This document shows positions 1 through 13,160 of a stretch of DNA of 64,000 nt, one piece after another (the stretch's first letter is position 1; the number at the start of each line of letters is the position of its first letter). Source of the DNA: Himantopus leucocephalus (lineage: Eukaryota; Chordata; Aves; Charadriiformes; Recurvirostridae). The notes beneath the pieces are model-generated. The model saw nothing but the letters and a program-made list of their open reading frames with translations, did no database searches and was not told the origin of the DNA. The DNA is taken from positions 3,163,941 through 3,227,940 of the forward strand of contig RSEF01000014.1 in assembly GCA_003993805.1 (NCBI GenBank), written 5' to 3'. The position numbers and the translations under genes are program-made.

Positions 1-744
1 TCTTTTGGGCAATTTCAATAGAAGGTTTTTCTTGGAGTGCTTGCAAATATTATGTGCACTTAGGGTATATTGTGGTAAAGTAAGTAGCAATGTTAAAAAA
101 ATTTATAAAATATTATTATGGCTGGAGAAGGTGCAACCTTGAAAAATTAACTGTTTTTTTTCATGGGGGGCTGAAGAAACACGAGTACAGAAAGTGCATA
201 GGAATATTTTCCAGGTCTTTTGGTAGATGGTAAGGTGGGAGGACTTTCTAGTGCTTAGGACACTTGCTGTAGTGTTTTTTGCCTGATCATTTATTTTAAG
301 CTTCTCTGTATCCCTTGTTTCCTTTCAGACGTTTCATTAATATTCGTCTATTTTCAGTAGAATCTGAGCTGTAATACCTGGTGGCTGCTTCCTGTCTGAG
401 TAATCCCACCTCTCTCATTAGCAGTGAATAAATGAAGCTTCAAGTCTGGTCATATATCCCAAAGTAGCTTTTATAAGAAACAATTCCCCAAATATGTTTT
501 GAGTTTAATTAGTTCCTTTCAAGCAGTAGTTTTTTGCTTGCAGATTGCATCATACCAGCTGTACACGAGTGAACGTGGAAGTTTGGGATTAGAATAGTGT
601 TTTTTCTTAATCTTACATAATCAAAATGTTGCAAAGGTTTTTTGTTCTTATATATATTTATATATGCACACTTCCAAATGCTTGTCATTTTCAAGAGCAC
701 TCTGAAGACTTCATGGCTCTTGAACTATTACTTTGTTGTCATTT
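1..744. other. Unique noncoding DNA, no gene seen
   Basis: AT-rich sequence with stop codons in every frame at short intervals. The open frames present are under 85 codons and have no recognisable domain or convincing splice context. No repeat family was recognised. It reads as intron or intergenic DNA. Confidence 0.6.
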
Positions 745-832
745 TGGGCCAGATTCTCAGGTCACATTGAATAAGACCATTGTGTTGACTCTACTGGATC
801 TATACTGGTTTATAATAGCTGAAGATTGTCTA
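745..832. repeat. Possible ancient amniote interspersed repeat
   Basis: The stretch begins GGGCCAGATTCTCAG and continues with TTGACTCTACTGGATCTATACTGG. From memory, a dispersed amniote repeat (seen in turtles, crocodiles and birds) starts GGGCCAGATTCTG and contains a core like TTACTCTGGATTTACACTGGTGTAA. The order of both blocks agrees, with many mismatches, as expected of an old copy. I cannot name the family with confidence and no target-site duplication is clear. Confidence 0.3.
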
Positions 833-2204
833 GGAGTTCTCAGGTTATGTATTAATAGTGATGCCAGTAAAAATTGAACTCACTTCTAATATGCTTGTAA
901 TAAATCTCCAATGTTCGTTCTCTGATTGTGAGGCTCTGCAAATCTTTAAGAAACAAACTAACCAGCCAAATAACTGTGCTGAGTGACACTGATTTATGTG
1001 GATTCACATTCAAGTTTTTCTTAACCAGTGATCCTCTGTTCTCAAAGGAAAATTCCCTTGCTGACTTTTGCTTCTTTGAGGGCAGGGAGAAATATACCGT
1101 CTAGGCAGAGAAGGAAGTTCCAGATGGATAAGAAATAAAAGACATATTTCTTTTGTTAAAAAAAAAAAAAATTAAAAAAATGGATGCACTTGTATGGTCT
1201 GAGGAAAAAAGTGGGACACTTCAGGTTTATTCAGAAAGAAATTTATCTGTGAACTTTCCTGTGTCTGTCACAGAAATGCCAGGTTTGTAAACCAGCAGAG
1301 CCAGCAGAATTTTGTACTCATGTGCGCTCATCCCTCATTTTTCTCACAGCAGTGTAATTTCCCAAGTGGACAGTGTCCTTAAAGATGAGTAGTATGAGTG
1401 TGAAAGTGTCCATCTAGAAACCTTTAGCTAGTAAATCAGTCAGTTCCACTTTTTTCTTAGGTGAAGTTGTTTATGTCCTGATGTAGGCTCACCTGCCCAG
1501 CCACACTAGCTCATTTGAAAATGTTCTGAAGGAGCGTGTGTGTGTAATATGTGAAATAACCTACATGAAAACACAATTTTAGGTGGTTGACACAGAACTT
1601 ACTGTTTGAAAGTGCCACTACTTCATCCAGTGTGCTATAAGGGATGTACGGTGAGCTTGTTTTCAGAATGTGTCTTTATTTTAATGATTCTTTTAGTTTT
1701 ATGTTCAGACATGCTGCCTTCCTGTCGGGCAGTGGAAAAAACCTGTGTCTCCAGAGAAAAGCTTTTAAGTAATTGAACTAGATATGTGGAATCAGGTATG
1801 ACACATTTTGGCATCCCAACCTTACATTTTGTATATTTAAAACTGGCCAGAAAGAGGGGGACATTTTTAAACTGACAACTTGCTTTCGTTTTCACTTCCC
1901 TTCCCCTGCACAAAATTACAAATTACAAAATTACAACTTTGCCTGATGATCTTCTTGAAGAAAATGAGATCAAATAACTACAAGCTATTTTAAAACAATA
2001 GTACTGAACTCCTTAGCGGCACGGCAGAACATGTATTCAGTTAGGGTGAAATCATACTATTTGCAAGCATTTGTGCTCACTGGCTGTTCCAGTGCTCCAT
2101 CGGTGGAAAGCAAGGGGAGTGTTGTTTGCAAACACTTCAACTTGTTGCCTCTGAGGATTGTAGTGGCAGCTGTGACTTGCCTGCTAGACTTTTTTATTTC
2201 TCCA
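833..2204. other. Unique noncoding DNA
   Basis: No gene or recognised repeat. It contains an A-rich run at 1158-1180 and a frame of 92 codons on the minus strand (1635-1913) with no recognisable motif, which I take as chance. Confidence 0.55.
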
Positions 2205-2306
2205 CCCCCCCCCCTTTTTTTTTTNNNNNNNNNNNNNNNNNNNNNNNNNNNNNNNNNNNNNNNNNNNNNNNNNNNNNNNNNNNNNNCCCCCCCCCCCCCT
2301 TTTTTT
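2205..2306. other. Assembly gap (62 N) flanked by poly-C/poly-T tracts
   Basis: N run at 2225-2286. The left flank is a C run followed by a T run. The right flank is again a C run (about 13) followed by a T run (about 11). Open frames that cross it are artefacts of untranslated N. The near identity of the two flanks suggests the assembler broke on one homopolymer block and placed its two ends on either side, so the stated gap length is not reliable. Confidence 0.9.
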
Positions 2307-2395
2307 TTTTCTTCCTTCAAAATAAAGCAAGATCAGAAAATGCGTGGGACTTGTGTTTTAACATGCCCCTCTTCCCTTCCCCACTTGTCCGTCGT

Positions 2396-2423
2396 CCCCC
2401 CCCCCCCCCCCCCCCCCCNCCCC
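2396..2423. repeat. Poly-C homopolymer with one ambiguous base
   Basis: A run of C, with a single N at 2419, then unique sequence. Its true length is uncertain because homopolymer calls of this size are error-prone. Confidence 0.9.
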
Positions 2424-5400
2424 TTCCTCAAGACTTTGTGGTATTATGTGCAGTGTCAGAAATTCTGATCTCTTGGCTTAGGCTTCTTGGAGCGACAAAG
2501 CCCAAATATTGTAGCTGTGTAGTGTGCCTGATGCCCTGTATAGTCACTGATACATTTTAGTTGTAAAGTACTGTAACGCCTCCTGCTTTTGGTCCATTTG
2601 CTTTAGACCATTTATCTAGGTTGTGTGCATGCGCTTGCATCTTCTGGCTGGAGTTTACTTTTATTTATGTGGAAAAAGATAGTTTGCTATTGTTTGCTTC
2701 AAAGATTTGCTTTTCCCAGTTGCCAAATAGTCTGTAGACAAAATCAGAAGAGCTCTGAGTTTCAGTGTGAAAGTTCACATTGAACTGGTGACCTGACAGC
2801 CTCTGAGAGCTTGTGCTGTTTTGATATTTGGCTAGAACTTAGTGAAATAGAAGATAAATAATGCAAGTTGAAAACATATCACAAGTGGTAGACATATTGA
2901 AAAGATGTTCTGCATCTGAAAGCAGAAGCTGCAAACCTGTCCTGGGTTCTCTGTGTAGAGGAAGAGTAATTGGCTGCTTCTGCTCTGAGTCTTGATCCGG
3001 TTCAAAGCTCAATGCCCTTTTTTCCCCACAATGGGTCAAATGTCAGGCAGGAATTTGACTCCAAACTTCCCTTCAGACATTTCCGATGTTACTGTCCTGT
3101 TGTTGCATCCTTGTTTTCTCCAAAATCCGCATTTCCCAAGCATGATGTGAGTAAAAATCTTCTTGCTGTACCAGTCCTATGAAGAATGAGGGTCTGCTTT
3201 TCGGATGGTAACTAACTGCCTCTAGTGGCATCCTGACTTCCAGAGTCTTCAGCTGCTGGGTGCGCAGCTGAGTCTTTACAGGACTGCAAAAACAAATGAA
3301 GAAAATGCCAGCATCTTACTTGCTGTACTTCTTGCCAATACTGATCAATCTTCTTTTAAAAGCATTGAAGTGGTGTTGGTTATGCACAAATGAAGAAGAA
3401 CGTACTAAGGGAAGTTACAATTGAGCTGCTTCTGTGAACATCCCTATTTCCCTTTTCATATTTCTCGCAGCTTGTATAATATAAAATTTGAGAACAATGA
3501 AATAAAAAAAATCCAAACCTGCCATGCAGTTAATCTGACCTATGTTCTGAAAACTTATGCTATTTTTGGAAAGTATGAGTGCTTAAGATTGTAATATTTA
3601 ACTGTGTATATATCCACTGATTTGATATCTACTACCCTAAATTTTTCCTAAGTATTTATATGGTAGACAAGAATAATCCAAAAGAGAATTTGTTGTAGTC
3701 TCTGCCCTTAAATTTTTATAAATATGCATCTCCATTACAATATTTGTTATGGCATCTTTGGGACTGTGAGTAATATTTGCTGTAATGGTTGATGGTTTGT
3801 TTGTTTGTTTTTCCTAACTAGGTTCTGCATTTGTATTACACATGAGAAATTGTGTTACTTGCGGAGTTTTTTGATAGTGTCTTTCCTTGTGCAGGACCTT
3901 GGAAGGAACTTACCAAACCCTGAGGTGGCCCTTGGACAAAAATGACACGCCTTTTTGAAGATAATACCAAAACTTTGTAAAGAATGTGATCAAATATCTA
4001 TATTATCGAAACGCTCTAAGTTCCTCCTGACTAGCTGACAATGACTACTTGTTTCATTGCTGAAGAAAGATTGTTTGGGAAATGAGGAGAAAGGAGAGAG
4101 ACAGAATTAGTGCCTATCCTAGCTGCATCCTTGCACAAAATAGTGGATACTGAATTTCCTTTCTTTATTACTTCATCTCTTCTTGTTGCTGACTGCCATG
4201 AGTGGAAATCAAGGACTCGATTCCAAAATATTACTGTAATAGTTTAAACAAAATAAAAGGAAAACAACTCACTAGAGTGCATCAAAGAAACCACTGTGTT
4301 GAGTGTATCTGAACTGATATGAAAGTGCACTTCAGATGCTTTAAGAAAATCTTGAAGTGAAAATTTGACAGTGGTTGATCTATGCTTAAGGAAAGGTCTT
4401 ATATGACCTTATATATATATACACATACATACATGTTCATCGGAAGCTTGTTATAGGCCTGGGGTATTGCAGTAATATAAACATTTATTAGTAGCTGTTG
4501 TTCAAAATTGTTAGAATCCAAATTCTGCATGGATTTATGATTGAACAAAGTTGATCACATGTGAATACTCATTTCCTATGAGAAGAAAAGTTTCTTTTTG
4601 AAAGTATTTCTTCAAAGCGTTATAATTCATCTTTTAGGGAGAGTATACAAAGATGGTCATCTGTTTTGTGTTATGGTAACATTAAATAGAAATGTTGGGG
4701 GAACTGGAGATTTCCCCTTGTATTTGAAGTACTTGTTTCAGTTTGCACAAATGTGGCGATATTAAAGGATGAGTAACTTATTTGAGACTACCTATCTTTG
4801 GATAAAATCAGCTCTGGGATAAATGTCCTCAACAGAAGTCTGTTCAGGGAAGTTTCAGGCACATCTTTAAACATTTTGTCAACATATTGTGATTAAAATA
4901 ATTCTGGGAACTGCATTATTTTATAGGATTTTGTTTGGAAACTTTCATAGTCTTTTATTTAATGTTCTTCTTCATGTTGCTAGTGAATTTGAAACTAGTA
5001 TGGTGCAAGGAGCCATATAATCTTCCACTATTTTGCTGCAAGCTCTTAAAAAATTAAGCAGGCTGGTATAATCCTGTTCACAAGAGCAGGAATAGCTGAA
5101 TTGTTCCAGAAGTCACTTATTTGGTGGGATTTCTATTTTAGAATTATCAACAAACCATGTCTTAGCTCAGTGCAAGTGTATGGGAAAGTCTTGCTCCTTG
5201 CAAGTGTGTGGGCAAGTTCCACCTAAAAACAAACGGTTAAAAGACAACTCTATAGAAAGCATAGGTTTTTCTGCAATAATGCAACTATTAAGGCCAATGT
5301 CTTGATCAAACCTCCAGTAGCTCCTTGTCTACTTACACTGTCTTCAAAAAGAAAATTGCTTTTTTCTGGTTTTGCTCCTGGAATAAAATTGTGTTATGTT

Positions 5401-6578
5401 GCACGGCTGTGCTTCATTAAACAGCTGCTCTCTTTTACCCTGGAGATAGTTTTATGTCTATACCTTGTGAAACAGTCCCTGCTTAGTAGCAATCTTTATA
5501 TAGCAATTTAACAAAGGTTAGTAACTGCTACCTCTAGTTTACTGTTAGAGAAACTAAGATGCAGATCGTTATTTGCCTGATTGCAGCACTTACTGGGTGG
5601 TTTTTTTTCTTTAAAATTCTTTTCTTCCCTGCTTCTTGCATATGGAAGATACTGAATTTGATAACTGGAAAAAAAAATAATCTCTGGAAAGAACTGGAAG
5701 AGCTCATCTCTTATTTCAAGTTATATGTGCCAAATAGGCAGTTTTGAAGTTCATGGCAAGGTAGTGGCCATCACTGTTGAGAAAGATTTATTTAATGCAT
5801 GCAATATTGTTGCCATTTTCCGCTACTTTGCAAATCTGTCATTCCTAAACTCTTTTGTAGTGTCTACCTGAAGTTTTATAGAAAATTATGTGGCGATTCC
5901 TTTTGCTGTAGCCATATTTTAAAGAAGAACCTATGCCTACTGCCCCATATTCAAGTACCTTGTTATAAAAAATATAGATGATGACATTTTTATAGCTAGA
6001 GAGGTAATGATTTAAATAAGAGCCAAAGTCAGGAGAGTTGTGAGATTAGTTGGAAAGTAAAAGCAATGACTCTGCTATGCCTGTACGTTCTCCTTTTGTT
6101 GCATATGAAATAGGTGGCAAACTTACTGGTCACTTTTCATTCTTGACGAAGAAAAGTGGCTTCATGTAATTACCCTGCCCAAATTCTTGCGTGCTTTTGG
6201 TAACAGCTATGTCCCGTAGACTGAAATTACAGGCTGATGAAGAAAAAAAATAAATATGTAATTTCAAATCCCTTATTTTTAAAATAGCTGAATGCGTTTT
6301 ATGTGCAGACTTTAAGATCTTTAATATTTTAAGAGTTTATTCATGTTTTTCTTGACTTCTGGCTTCCTTGGCCCAGAAAAGGAGCACTGATGTGCTGAAG
6401 ATAACTTTCTAAAACTGCACAATTTCCATTGTTTTAAGAACAATTCTACACCTAATGTGTGTATTTTTTGTACTTTTCCCAATAGAATTTATGACTGTAG
6501 CAAAAAAAAGTTATTTTTCTTCAGCAATGCAGGTGAAGGTCACCCAGAGTGCTCTCCTGCATTTTGAGTAACCACACA
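2424..6578. other. Unique noncoding DNA with small microsatellites
   Basis: No gene identified. Small repeats include GTTT units at 3795-3812, a TA/CA tract at 4411-4435, and an imperfect duplication at 5171-5220 in which TGCAAGTGT.TGGG occurs twice about 28 bp apart. A frame over 3076-3147 sits between a weak acceptor-like and a GTGAG donor-like site, but nothing else supports an exon. Confidence 0.5.
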
Positions 6579-6618
6579 AATCATAGAATAACTCAGATTG
6601 GAAGGAACCTCAGGTTTT
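6579..6618 (-). mobile_element. CR1 LINE 3' end fragment
   Basis: The + strand reads ATCATAGAATAACTCAGATT followed by GGAAGGAACCTCAGG. This matches the reverse complement of the conserved CR1 3' tail (consensus remembered as AATCATAGAATGGTTTGGGTTGGAAGGGACCT). The element is therefore in minus orientation and reduced to a short tail, the usual state of 5'-truncated avian CR1 copies. Confidence 0.75.
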
Positions 6619-9600
6619 AAAGTAACTTTGGGTTTGGATAAGAAAAAGCTGTCTCAGAATCGATTCAAGGGGCTGCTGCTGTTTTCAGTTACTTCCTATT
6701 TCTTATCCTATTTAACAAGTCCTTACTTCTAGTCTATGGATTTTAACACATAGCTATTTAAATCAAAGCTCACATTTTAATTGCACAAAGGAATGCAAAG
6801 AAACAGGTGGGAAGGCAGGTGTTTTCCTGCTATAAATTTTTCTGGTGATTGGTGATTCATTTGTACTTCTCTCCATGTCAGTAATGGATGCTATATATAA
6901 TTCCAGGTTGAGAGAGGGCCACCTGCCTCTCTGAGCTGGCGTGTCTCCTGTAACGTATCATACAAATACATCCACCCCTTGCAGCAAAATTTCAATTCAC
7001 TTGCTCTAAGGTTTGTTATTTAGAACAAAAGCTGCTCAGAGTTTAGCGTATATGTATGTTCATAGATGAATCCATTATAAGTGCCACTTATAAAAGACAA
7101 TGACCTAAATTCAGATCCGAATGTGACCCTAGCCCTGCGCTGTGTAGATCATCTCAGAATTTTAGTAGATTTAATAGGAAATGTGTAAGACAATATGATG
7201 TTATATGTGGTACAATTACTGCTTATAATTAATTGATATGCTACTTGAAAGTATGTTTTCTCCGTTAAAAAAAAAGTAATTGATGCTACGTTCTGAACGG
7301 GGGTGCTATCAAAGGCGATCTGCAAACAGTCACAGCTAAGGAGCCTCTTTTTTGCCAGGACAGACTGAAGGATTTGGGCTTCCAGGCCGGGGCCGGCCTT
7401 TCCCACTTAAACTGACCAGCTGTGGCTGTTAACAGGCTGCAGTGGGAAGCAGTTGCCCCTCAGCAGAACTGCCACAGACTGGGGGAAATGAAGGAAGATA
7501 TGCTTGGAAACCAAAGAGCAATCTCTTAAAGATCACGTGAACACCATGATGCATTTCTTTCTTACAGCAATGAAATTTGCACCACAGGAGACCACAGGGC
7601 GCTGGGTGAGGTCTGGGAAAAGGTACCCTACAGCCCGCAGGCAGTTGCAGGCTGTGCATCTGCATACCTGTGACCGTGCAGTTTGATGGAGTGGTAAAGT
7701 TCCACATCCTTCCCAATAAATCTATTATTGATTAATTAATGGATTCACTAATTAATGGATTAATTCTGGGCACTACTGGGGAGCTAACTGGATCCTTCCT
7801 GTATCAACTGTTCTTGATATGCTGTGATGATCATATAAGGAACAAAATGTGAGATTACGAGCTTATCCCCCAGAGTTTACTCTAGTGATTCGTTTCACGT
7901 AGTGCTCTTCTGTGTTGAATGCGTTTGCTCATTTGGGTTGTTACTTATTGGCATGATGAATTTTCACTTGCCTGGTGTATGAATAAATGAGCTGCAGTCT
8001 GCAAATATGTTACTTTAACAGTGCAATTCACTTACTGCAGTTTTTTTTTATATGCTGCATTAATGTAATAATTTTGGTTTCATATTTTGGTTTCACTTTG
8101 CTGCTTCTCTACTTATGTTGGGTTCTAACAATCAGAGGGCTGCAATGTCTTATGTACTATGAATCGGACATCTTCTTAGGTTATTTCTATGTCTCTGCAT
8201 TTGGCCTTAGGTCCAGGAATACATGCTGAAGCACGTATGTTGTGTGCCTTCCTCTGCTTGCTGTGGAGGAGGGGAGCAAAGAAGGAATGGAAATTTCTCT
8301 CTGCCCACAGTGGCACTGACCAATGTGATGTACTCCCATAGAACTGCTCTTTGGTATTGCTACCAGCTAGTGATAAACATAGTCTTTTTCCTCAAGTCTG
8401 AGCAAAGAGAAAACTGTTTGGTAGTTTGTTTGGTGGATTGTTTTTTTGTTTGTTTGGTGGTTTTTTGTTGTTGTGTTTTTTTTTCTATTTTATTTTATTT
8501 TAGAAGGCTGGAAAGTTGCTGTTGTTCCTAGGACAATGTATGAGGCAGCATTCAGAGGTCATATTTGGCCTTGTTGCATTCTGGAACGTAATCCTTAGCA
8601 ACCTATTTGCTAAGGTGTTGACTTGCTCCTCTTCAGAAAATTATTAGATCTTAACAATATACTGCATGTTTTGATGATAAAAGGTATTCTACCGATATCG
8701 TTAGTCTTATCTTTTGAATTAATAGATTTTTGTCTTTTTTTTAGTCTCTCTTTAGTTTTTCTCTGGAGTAGAAGTGTTATGTTATTGTGATACACAGGCT
8801 TGAGAGACCTGGTTCTAGATTCAACTTGTCACAGGTAATTTGTTGCTGTTCTTATGTGATATAGTTATGGATCCAGATCTTACACTGTATGTTACAAAGA
8901 CTGTATATGACAAAAAGTCCTTGTTTTTTTAACTTAGAAAGAACATACGAAAGGAAGGAGGGACTGAAGAGGAAACAGAAAAAATGAAATGTATTGTTGT
9001 TGGTTTTGCATGTTAGGAACTGCTTGGGTATTTCTCCAACCTCTTTCTTATCTGTACTTATGACACTTAATTGCCAGTTGTACACAGTGACTTGCTTTTC
9101 CTGCGGTAATTAGCCATGCTTGCATGGTTTAGTCTGTGTTGTCTGAGGTGGTTCTAATTCCTGTCCCATGACACCAGTGAATGTGGTCTCACATAATTCA
9201 ATTAACTACTGGGTTGCTCGACCTTTTTAAAGACCCTTAGGATAGGAGGTTATTTGAAATTCCAGTTTGGTTTGAGTAAGGCTTAAACTCACTATAGATG
9301 AAGGCACTCAGACCTTTCCAGATCAGCTGCTTATTGATTTATTATTCTTAAAGGAAAACAGGGTTGCACATGCATCACATTGCTCTAGGATCACTTTGCT
9401 ACTGGACAAGATTCAGATAAGTACAGATTCATAGATGAGTATGTTTTTCTTAAATATTCTATAGCATTACTGGCAATCATTAGGCAAAACAATTAAAATC
9501 ATGCAATAAAGCAATTCTGGGTTATAACTCACAATTAGTTTCTTCTTTTGTTGCTTTGTTATATCTCTTTCACAGCCTTATTGTCTCTCACAGTTTTATT

Positions 9601-11888
9601 TTCTTAGTCCTCTGGAAGACTGGTTACTTATTTTCACTGCTTAATTCCCCGTGTCCTCCCCCTTCCCTAGTCATACCTAGGCTGCTGTGTACTGTACTGC
9701 TGTGCTCATGCATCTCTGTTTCTCCAGAGTTAGGTCACAGGCTTTATATATGGCACAGGTTTGCTTGGAAACCAGAGAGATGAGGTGAGACCAATCTTTT
9801 ATTTTTTTTTTTTTGTCAGCTGAAGAACAGCGCCTTTGTGATGAGCAGCAAAAGGATTGTTAAACTGACTTATGACTCAGAAAACATGCCTTCTCATCGG
9901 AGAGATGATACTACTACTTTATTTCCAAAGGTGTTCTGAGGCCTAAATCACTGATATTTGCAAAGTGCTTTTTGATTCTCCTTTGAAAGAATTATACTGT
10001 TCTGCTTGGTGAGAGCAAAGTTTGAGAAGTTACTTAGAATTCTGACAGTTGCCCTCCTACCGAGGACTCAGCCAAGCCTAACGCAGAGCACTACTACTTA
10101 AATTGTTAAAACACTTTTCATTGTTACACTTAGTGAATCACAATTTTGCTTTATGCTTCTTTCTGCAGGAGCACTGGCATAATTTGAAGAAACAGCTACT
10201 TTAATGGGATGTAATGAGCAATTAATGAGCAAAATAATATCTGTGGTGTTCATGGTAACAGCATGTCATTGCTCCTTTGTTCCTGTTCTCATCATCTTCT
10301 TCAGCATCTGACCTATAATCCATTTTCTTTTCACGCTTATCTACAGGACTATTACTTTAGGCAAGGCCTCATCATCCCCTTCAGCACAGGGAAAATTGAT
10401 AGCGTGAAGAGTTATATGAAAGAGAATAATATGCTTTTCTTGCTATAACTAGCTTCCCTTGCTCTCCACCTGTGTTGATAGCAGTAACATCCTTAACCAA
10501 CTTCTTGTAGTCTCCTTCTCCTCAGAGTAGTGTTTTTATAAATGAAATGTTTCCTTTCAAGTTGCAACGTGTCCTGAATTCTGCAGCAGGATTTGCAAAT
10601 GCATAGTCCTGAACCTGTTCTAAGTCCTGTTGACTTTTAGTCTATTCCATAGGGCCCCATGTTCCCATGCAGTTTTGAGAATCCCTTTCCTAGAGAGCTC
10701 TGCTGGTAACTGCTTGTCCCAGGTCTGCCAGGACATAACCACAAGGAGGAGGCAGTGGCGTGGTCCAGCTCCACTCCTTCCCTTTGCATGGCAGCTGCTT
10801 GCTCCATGCTGGGCTGGGCACAAAAAAAAAGACATTTGCCTGTTTTTAAGTAGAGTGAGAGTCGGAATAGTCTTTTCTATCTTCAGAAAACTCTAAAGAG
10901 GAAAAGCAGAAGCTGGGCAGAAATGTTTCAGCTGTAACTTTGTTTCAATAATTCAAGATTCTCTGAGCTATTTATTCTCATTCCCCAAATGGTATTTGCC
11001 TTGAGAACTCAGGGGAATCAGCTGACTTCACTTTAGCCTCAAGGTGCATTAAGGATGGTATTCAAGAGCAGTAACTGCACTGGAAATCAGGAAGTAATAA
11101 AGCACAACTTATTCTAGAATATTTTTTTTTAAATTTACATTTCTACAACATCAGGAGTTTATTTTTAATGGGGAGGAAACTATATTCAGCCATGAACTTT
11201 AATACTTCTGAGAATTCCAGTTTACTTTAGTAAAAGATGTAAAAGTTAGTTCATTATGATTACATACTCTCTATTTCTGTACCCCAGGACAATAATGTGG
11301 TATCTTTTACGTAGGCTTCCTGGGGAGGAAACAGTACAGTGAAATGTAAATACAGCTCTTCCATAGTGCTGATTGATGCTACAGTGCTCAGATGTTAATA
11401 CTGAGTAGTCCCCCAGGACAGTGTTATACTACTAAAATTGTAATTTACCTATAACACCTAGGGAAAAAAAAAAAATCTTTAAAAATCCTTATACTCAGGC
11501 AGATGAACTCTTCTTTGTCAATAAGATGAAGTATAGATGTGATGAAAAGCACGGCCAAAGTTCTTGCAGCATAATATGGATGTCCCTTTTCAAGTGCATA
11601 TTCCTGGGATTGCTTAAGTGTGAAGCTAAGCAGGTGCATAAAGTTTTGGACAGATGAATGGAGAAGTGAAGGCTGAGTCAAAGCTGAGGCCAGCTGCATT
11701 GTGGCAGCTGCAGATCAGGCTGTAGTTTTTGAAAGCTTGAGAAACTTGCAGACTGTGCATTGAAAGGCAGGGACACACAAGTGGGAGGAAAACTGTTTGT
11801 CCTTCACCCAGAGGAAAGTTTGCTGCCATTTGGGTAGGTTTATGTTTTTATTGTTCTCATTGTAACTGTGTGGCTTTGCTTATTGTAG
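6619..11888. other. Unique noncoding DNA, locally GC-richer at 7.3-7.7 kb
   Basis: No gene identified. A GC-richer block at about 7300-7690 contains two overlapping open frames on opposite strands (60 and 95 codons) without recognisable motifs. Within it, a short stretch at 7568-7605 is bounded by a good acceptor (TTTCTTTCTTACAG) and a donor (GTGAGG), but a 38-nt exon on that evidence alone is not convincing. ATTAATGGATT occurs twice at 7734-7765. A T/G-rich tract with TATTT units lies at 8415-8503. Confidence 0.5.
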
Positions 11889-12008
11889 TTCAATTGAGTG
11901 TGTGTCAGGAGAGCTGGAAACTTCTGAGCCTGAGAAACAAATGTTCTTTGGGAAAGTACTTGGCCATGTTTGCTTTTCTGGCATGGTGGAAGAACACTGA
12001 AAAGCTAG
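11889..12008 (+). other. Exon-like block with open frame, function unknown
   Basis: A pyrimidine-rich stretch ending TTGCTTATTGTAG precedes position 11889, and GCTAG is followed by GTAAGG at 12009. The 120 nt between is open in the frame that leaves two bases before the first full codon (39 codons). A second frame is open until shortly before the donor. I do not recognise either translation. It could be a coding exon, a noncoding-RNA exon, or a chance pair of splice-like sites in AT-rich DNA. Confidence 0.2.
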
Positions 12009-13084
12009 GTAAGGGTGGAGCAGTAAGCTGTGCAGATTTACTCAAACTAATTTTAAACTGGAAGATCTGGTTTTTATTAAGTGTTGCTGTGGCAGAACAT
12101 CTAGGTGATTAGAACTAATGATAAATCTGAATCTTAGTGTCCTGGTACCTGCATATTCTATGGCTTTGAAGCATTTGCTCATGTGTCTCTTTAGCACACC
12201 AAAGTTTGGTTTCAAGCTTTTTGTGCTTAATGTGTGCCTTTGTTAATCCTCCCCTGATAATTATAGAAAATAATGCTATTTTGTTTTTGCTATTATGGAA
12301 GGTGAAGCAGTGAAAGAAGCCTGTGTGGAGACAGGGTTTATGTTACCCAGTCCACAATAGACAGGCTTCTTTCCCTATGTTAAGAGATTACAGGATAAGA
12401 TATGTGGCAGTTCAAACCAATCTACCTCCTCTAATTTGCCTGGTCCCATTCTTCGTCTTGGAGTACCCTGAAAAACTGTGGTGGTATTTCTTGCAGGAGC
12501 AGGGCTATCTTATCTTGAGCCAATCTGTTTTTAGTAAAATCCTCTTTCTGTCCTGATAAAATTTTCCCAGTGTGTTGCTCTATGGAGCTGAATTGCTGAT
12601 TTGATAAACTGTGATGAAAAAGTTATTTGTCTCTCTGAAATAAAGGTTAACTGTCTGCCAGATTTCACTGTTCAAAACAACTGTTCTTTGCCTAGAGAAA
12701 AACGAGTTAGAGGAAAATTGAAACCTGGTAAAAACATCTTTTCCTCACGTTAATCATAAGGCTTAACTGGTTTTGCTAAATGTGAGTTGCTTCTTTCTCA
12801 GGTGAGGTGAAATCTGAGTGCGTAGATTCAAATCAGGAGTGATCTCCTTTTAGTAACTATGCCAAAAAAAAAGTGCAGAGTTGATTTTTCCTCTTGAAGT
12901 GTATGCATGTTGAGAGCGCGTCCATATTGTCTTGCATGCTGCATTGCATGTAGAAGTCGAAAGGCACACTGTGAAATCCCCCTTGGCTCTGAATGGGCTG
13001 GTGTGCCTACCTGACACCGTGCAGGTCATGCTGACACCCCAGCTCAGTTTCTTGAAGCAGTGAAGAAATAGCAGCATGTCCCTG
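12009..13084. other. Unique noncoding DNA
   Basis: No gene, recognised repeat or long tandem array seen. Open frames are at most 80 codons and carry no motif. Confidence 0.5.
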
Positions 13085-13160
13085 TGCTCTCATTAATTGC
13101 CCTGAAGCTGAGTGGCTTGCCCAGGTCCCACAGGCAAGCCCAACAGTCCTCAAGATGCAG
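13085..13160 (+). repeat. Possible MIR-type ancient SINE fragment
   Basis: The sequence CTGAAGCTGAGTGGCTTGCC followed by CAGGTCCCACAGGCAAG resembles the core of the ancient MIR SINE as remembered (GAGGTTAAGTGACTTGCCCAAGGTCACACAGC). Only about 50 bases align by eye and the match is diverged, so a chance resemblance is possible. Confidence 0.3.

Noticed and set aside
2031..2560. Open frames of 87-145 codons on both strands across the gap
   Set aside because: They are open only because N is not read as a stop, and they consist largely of poly-Pro, poly-Phe and poly-Lys from homopolymers.
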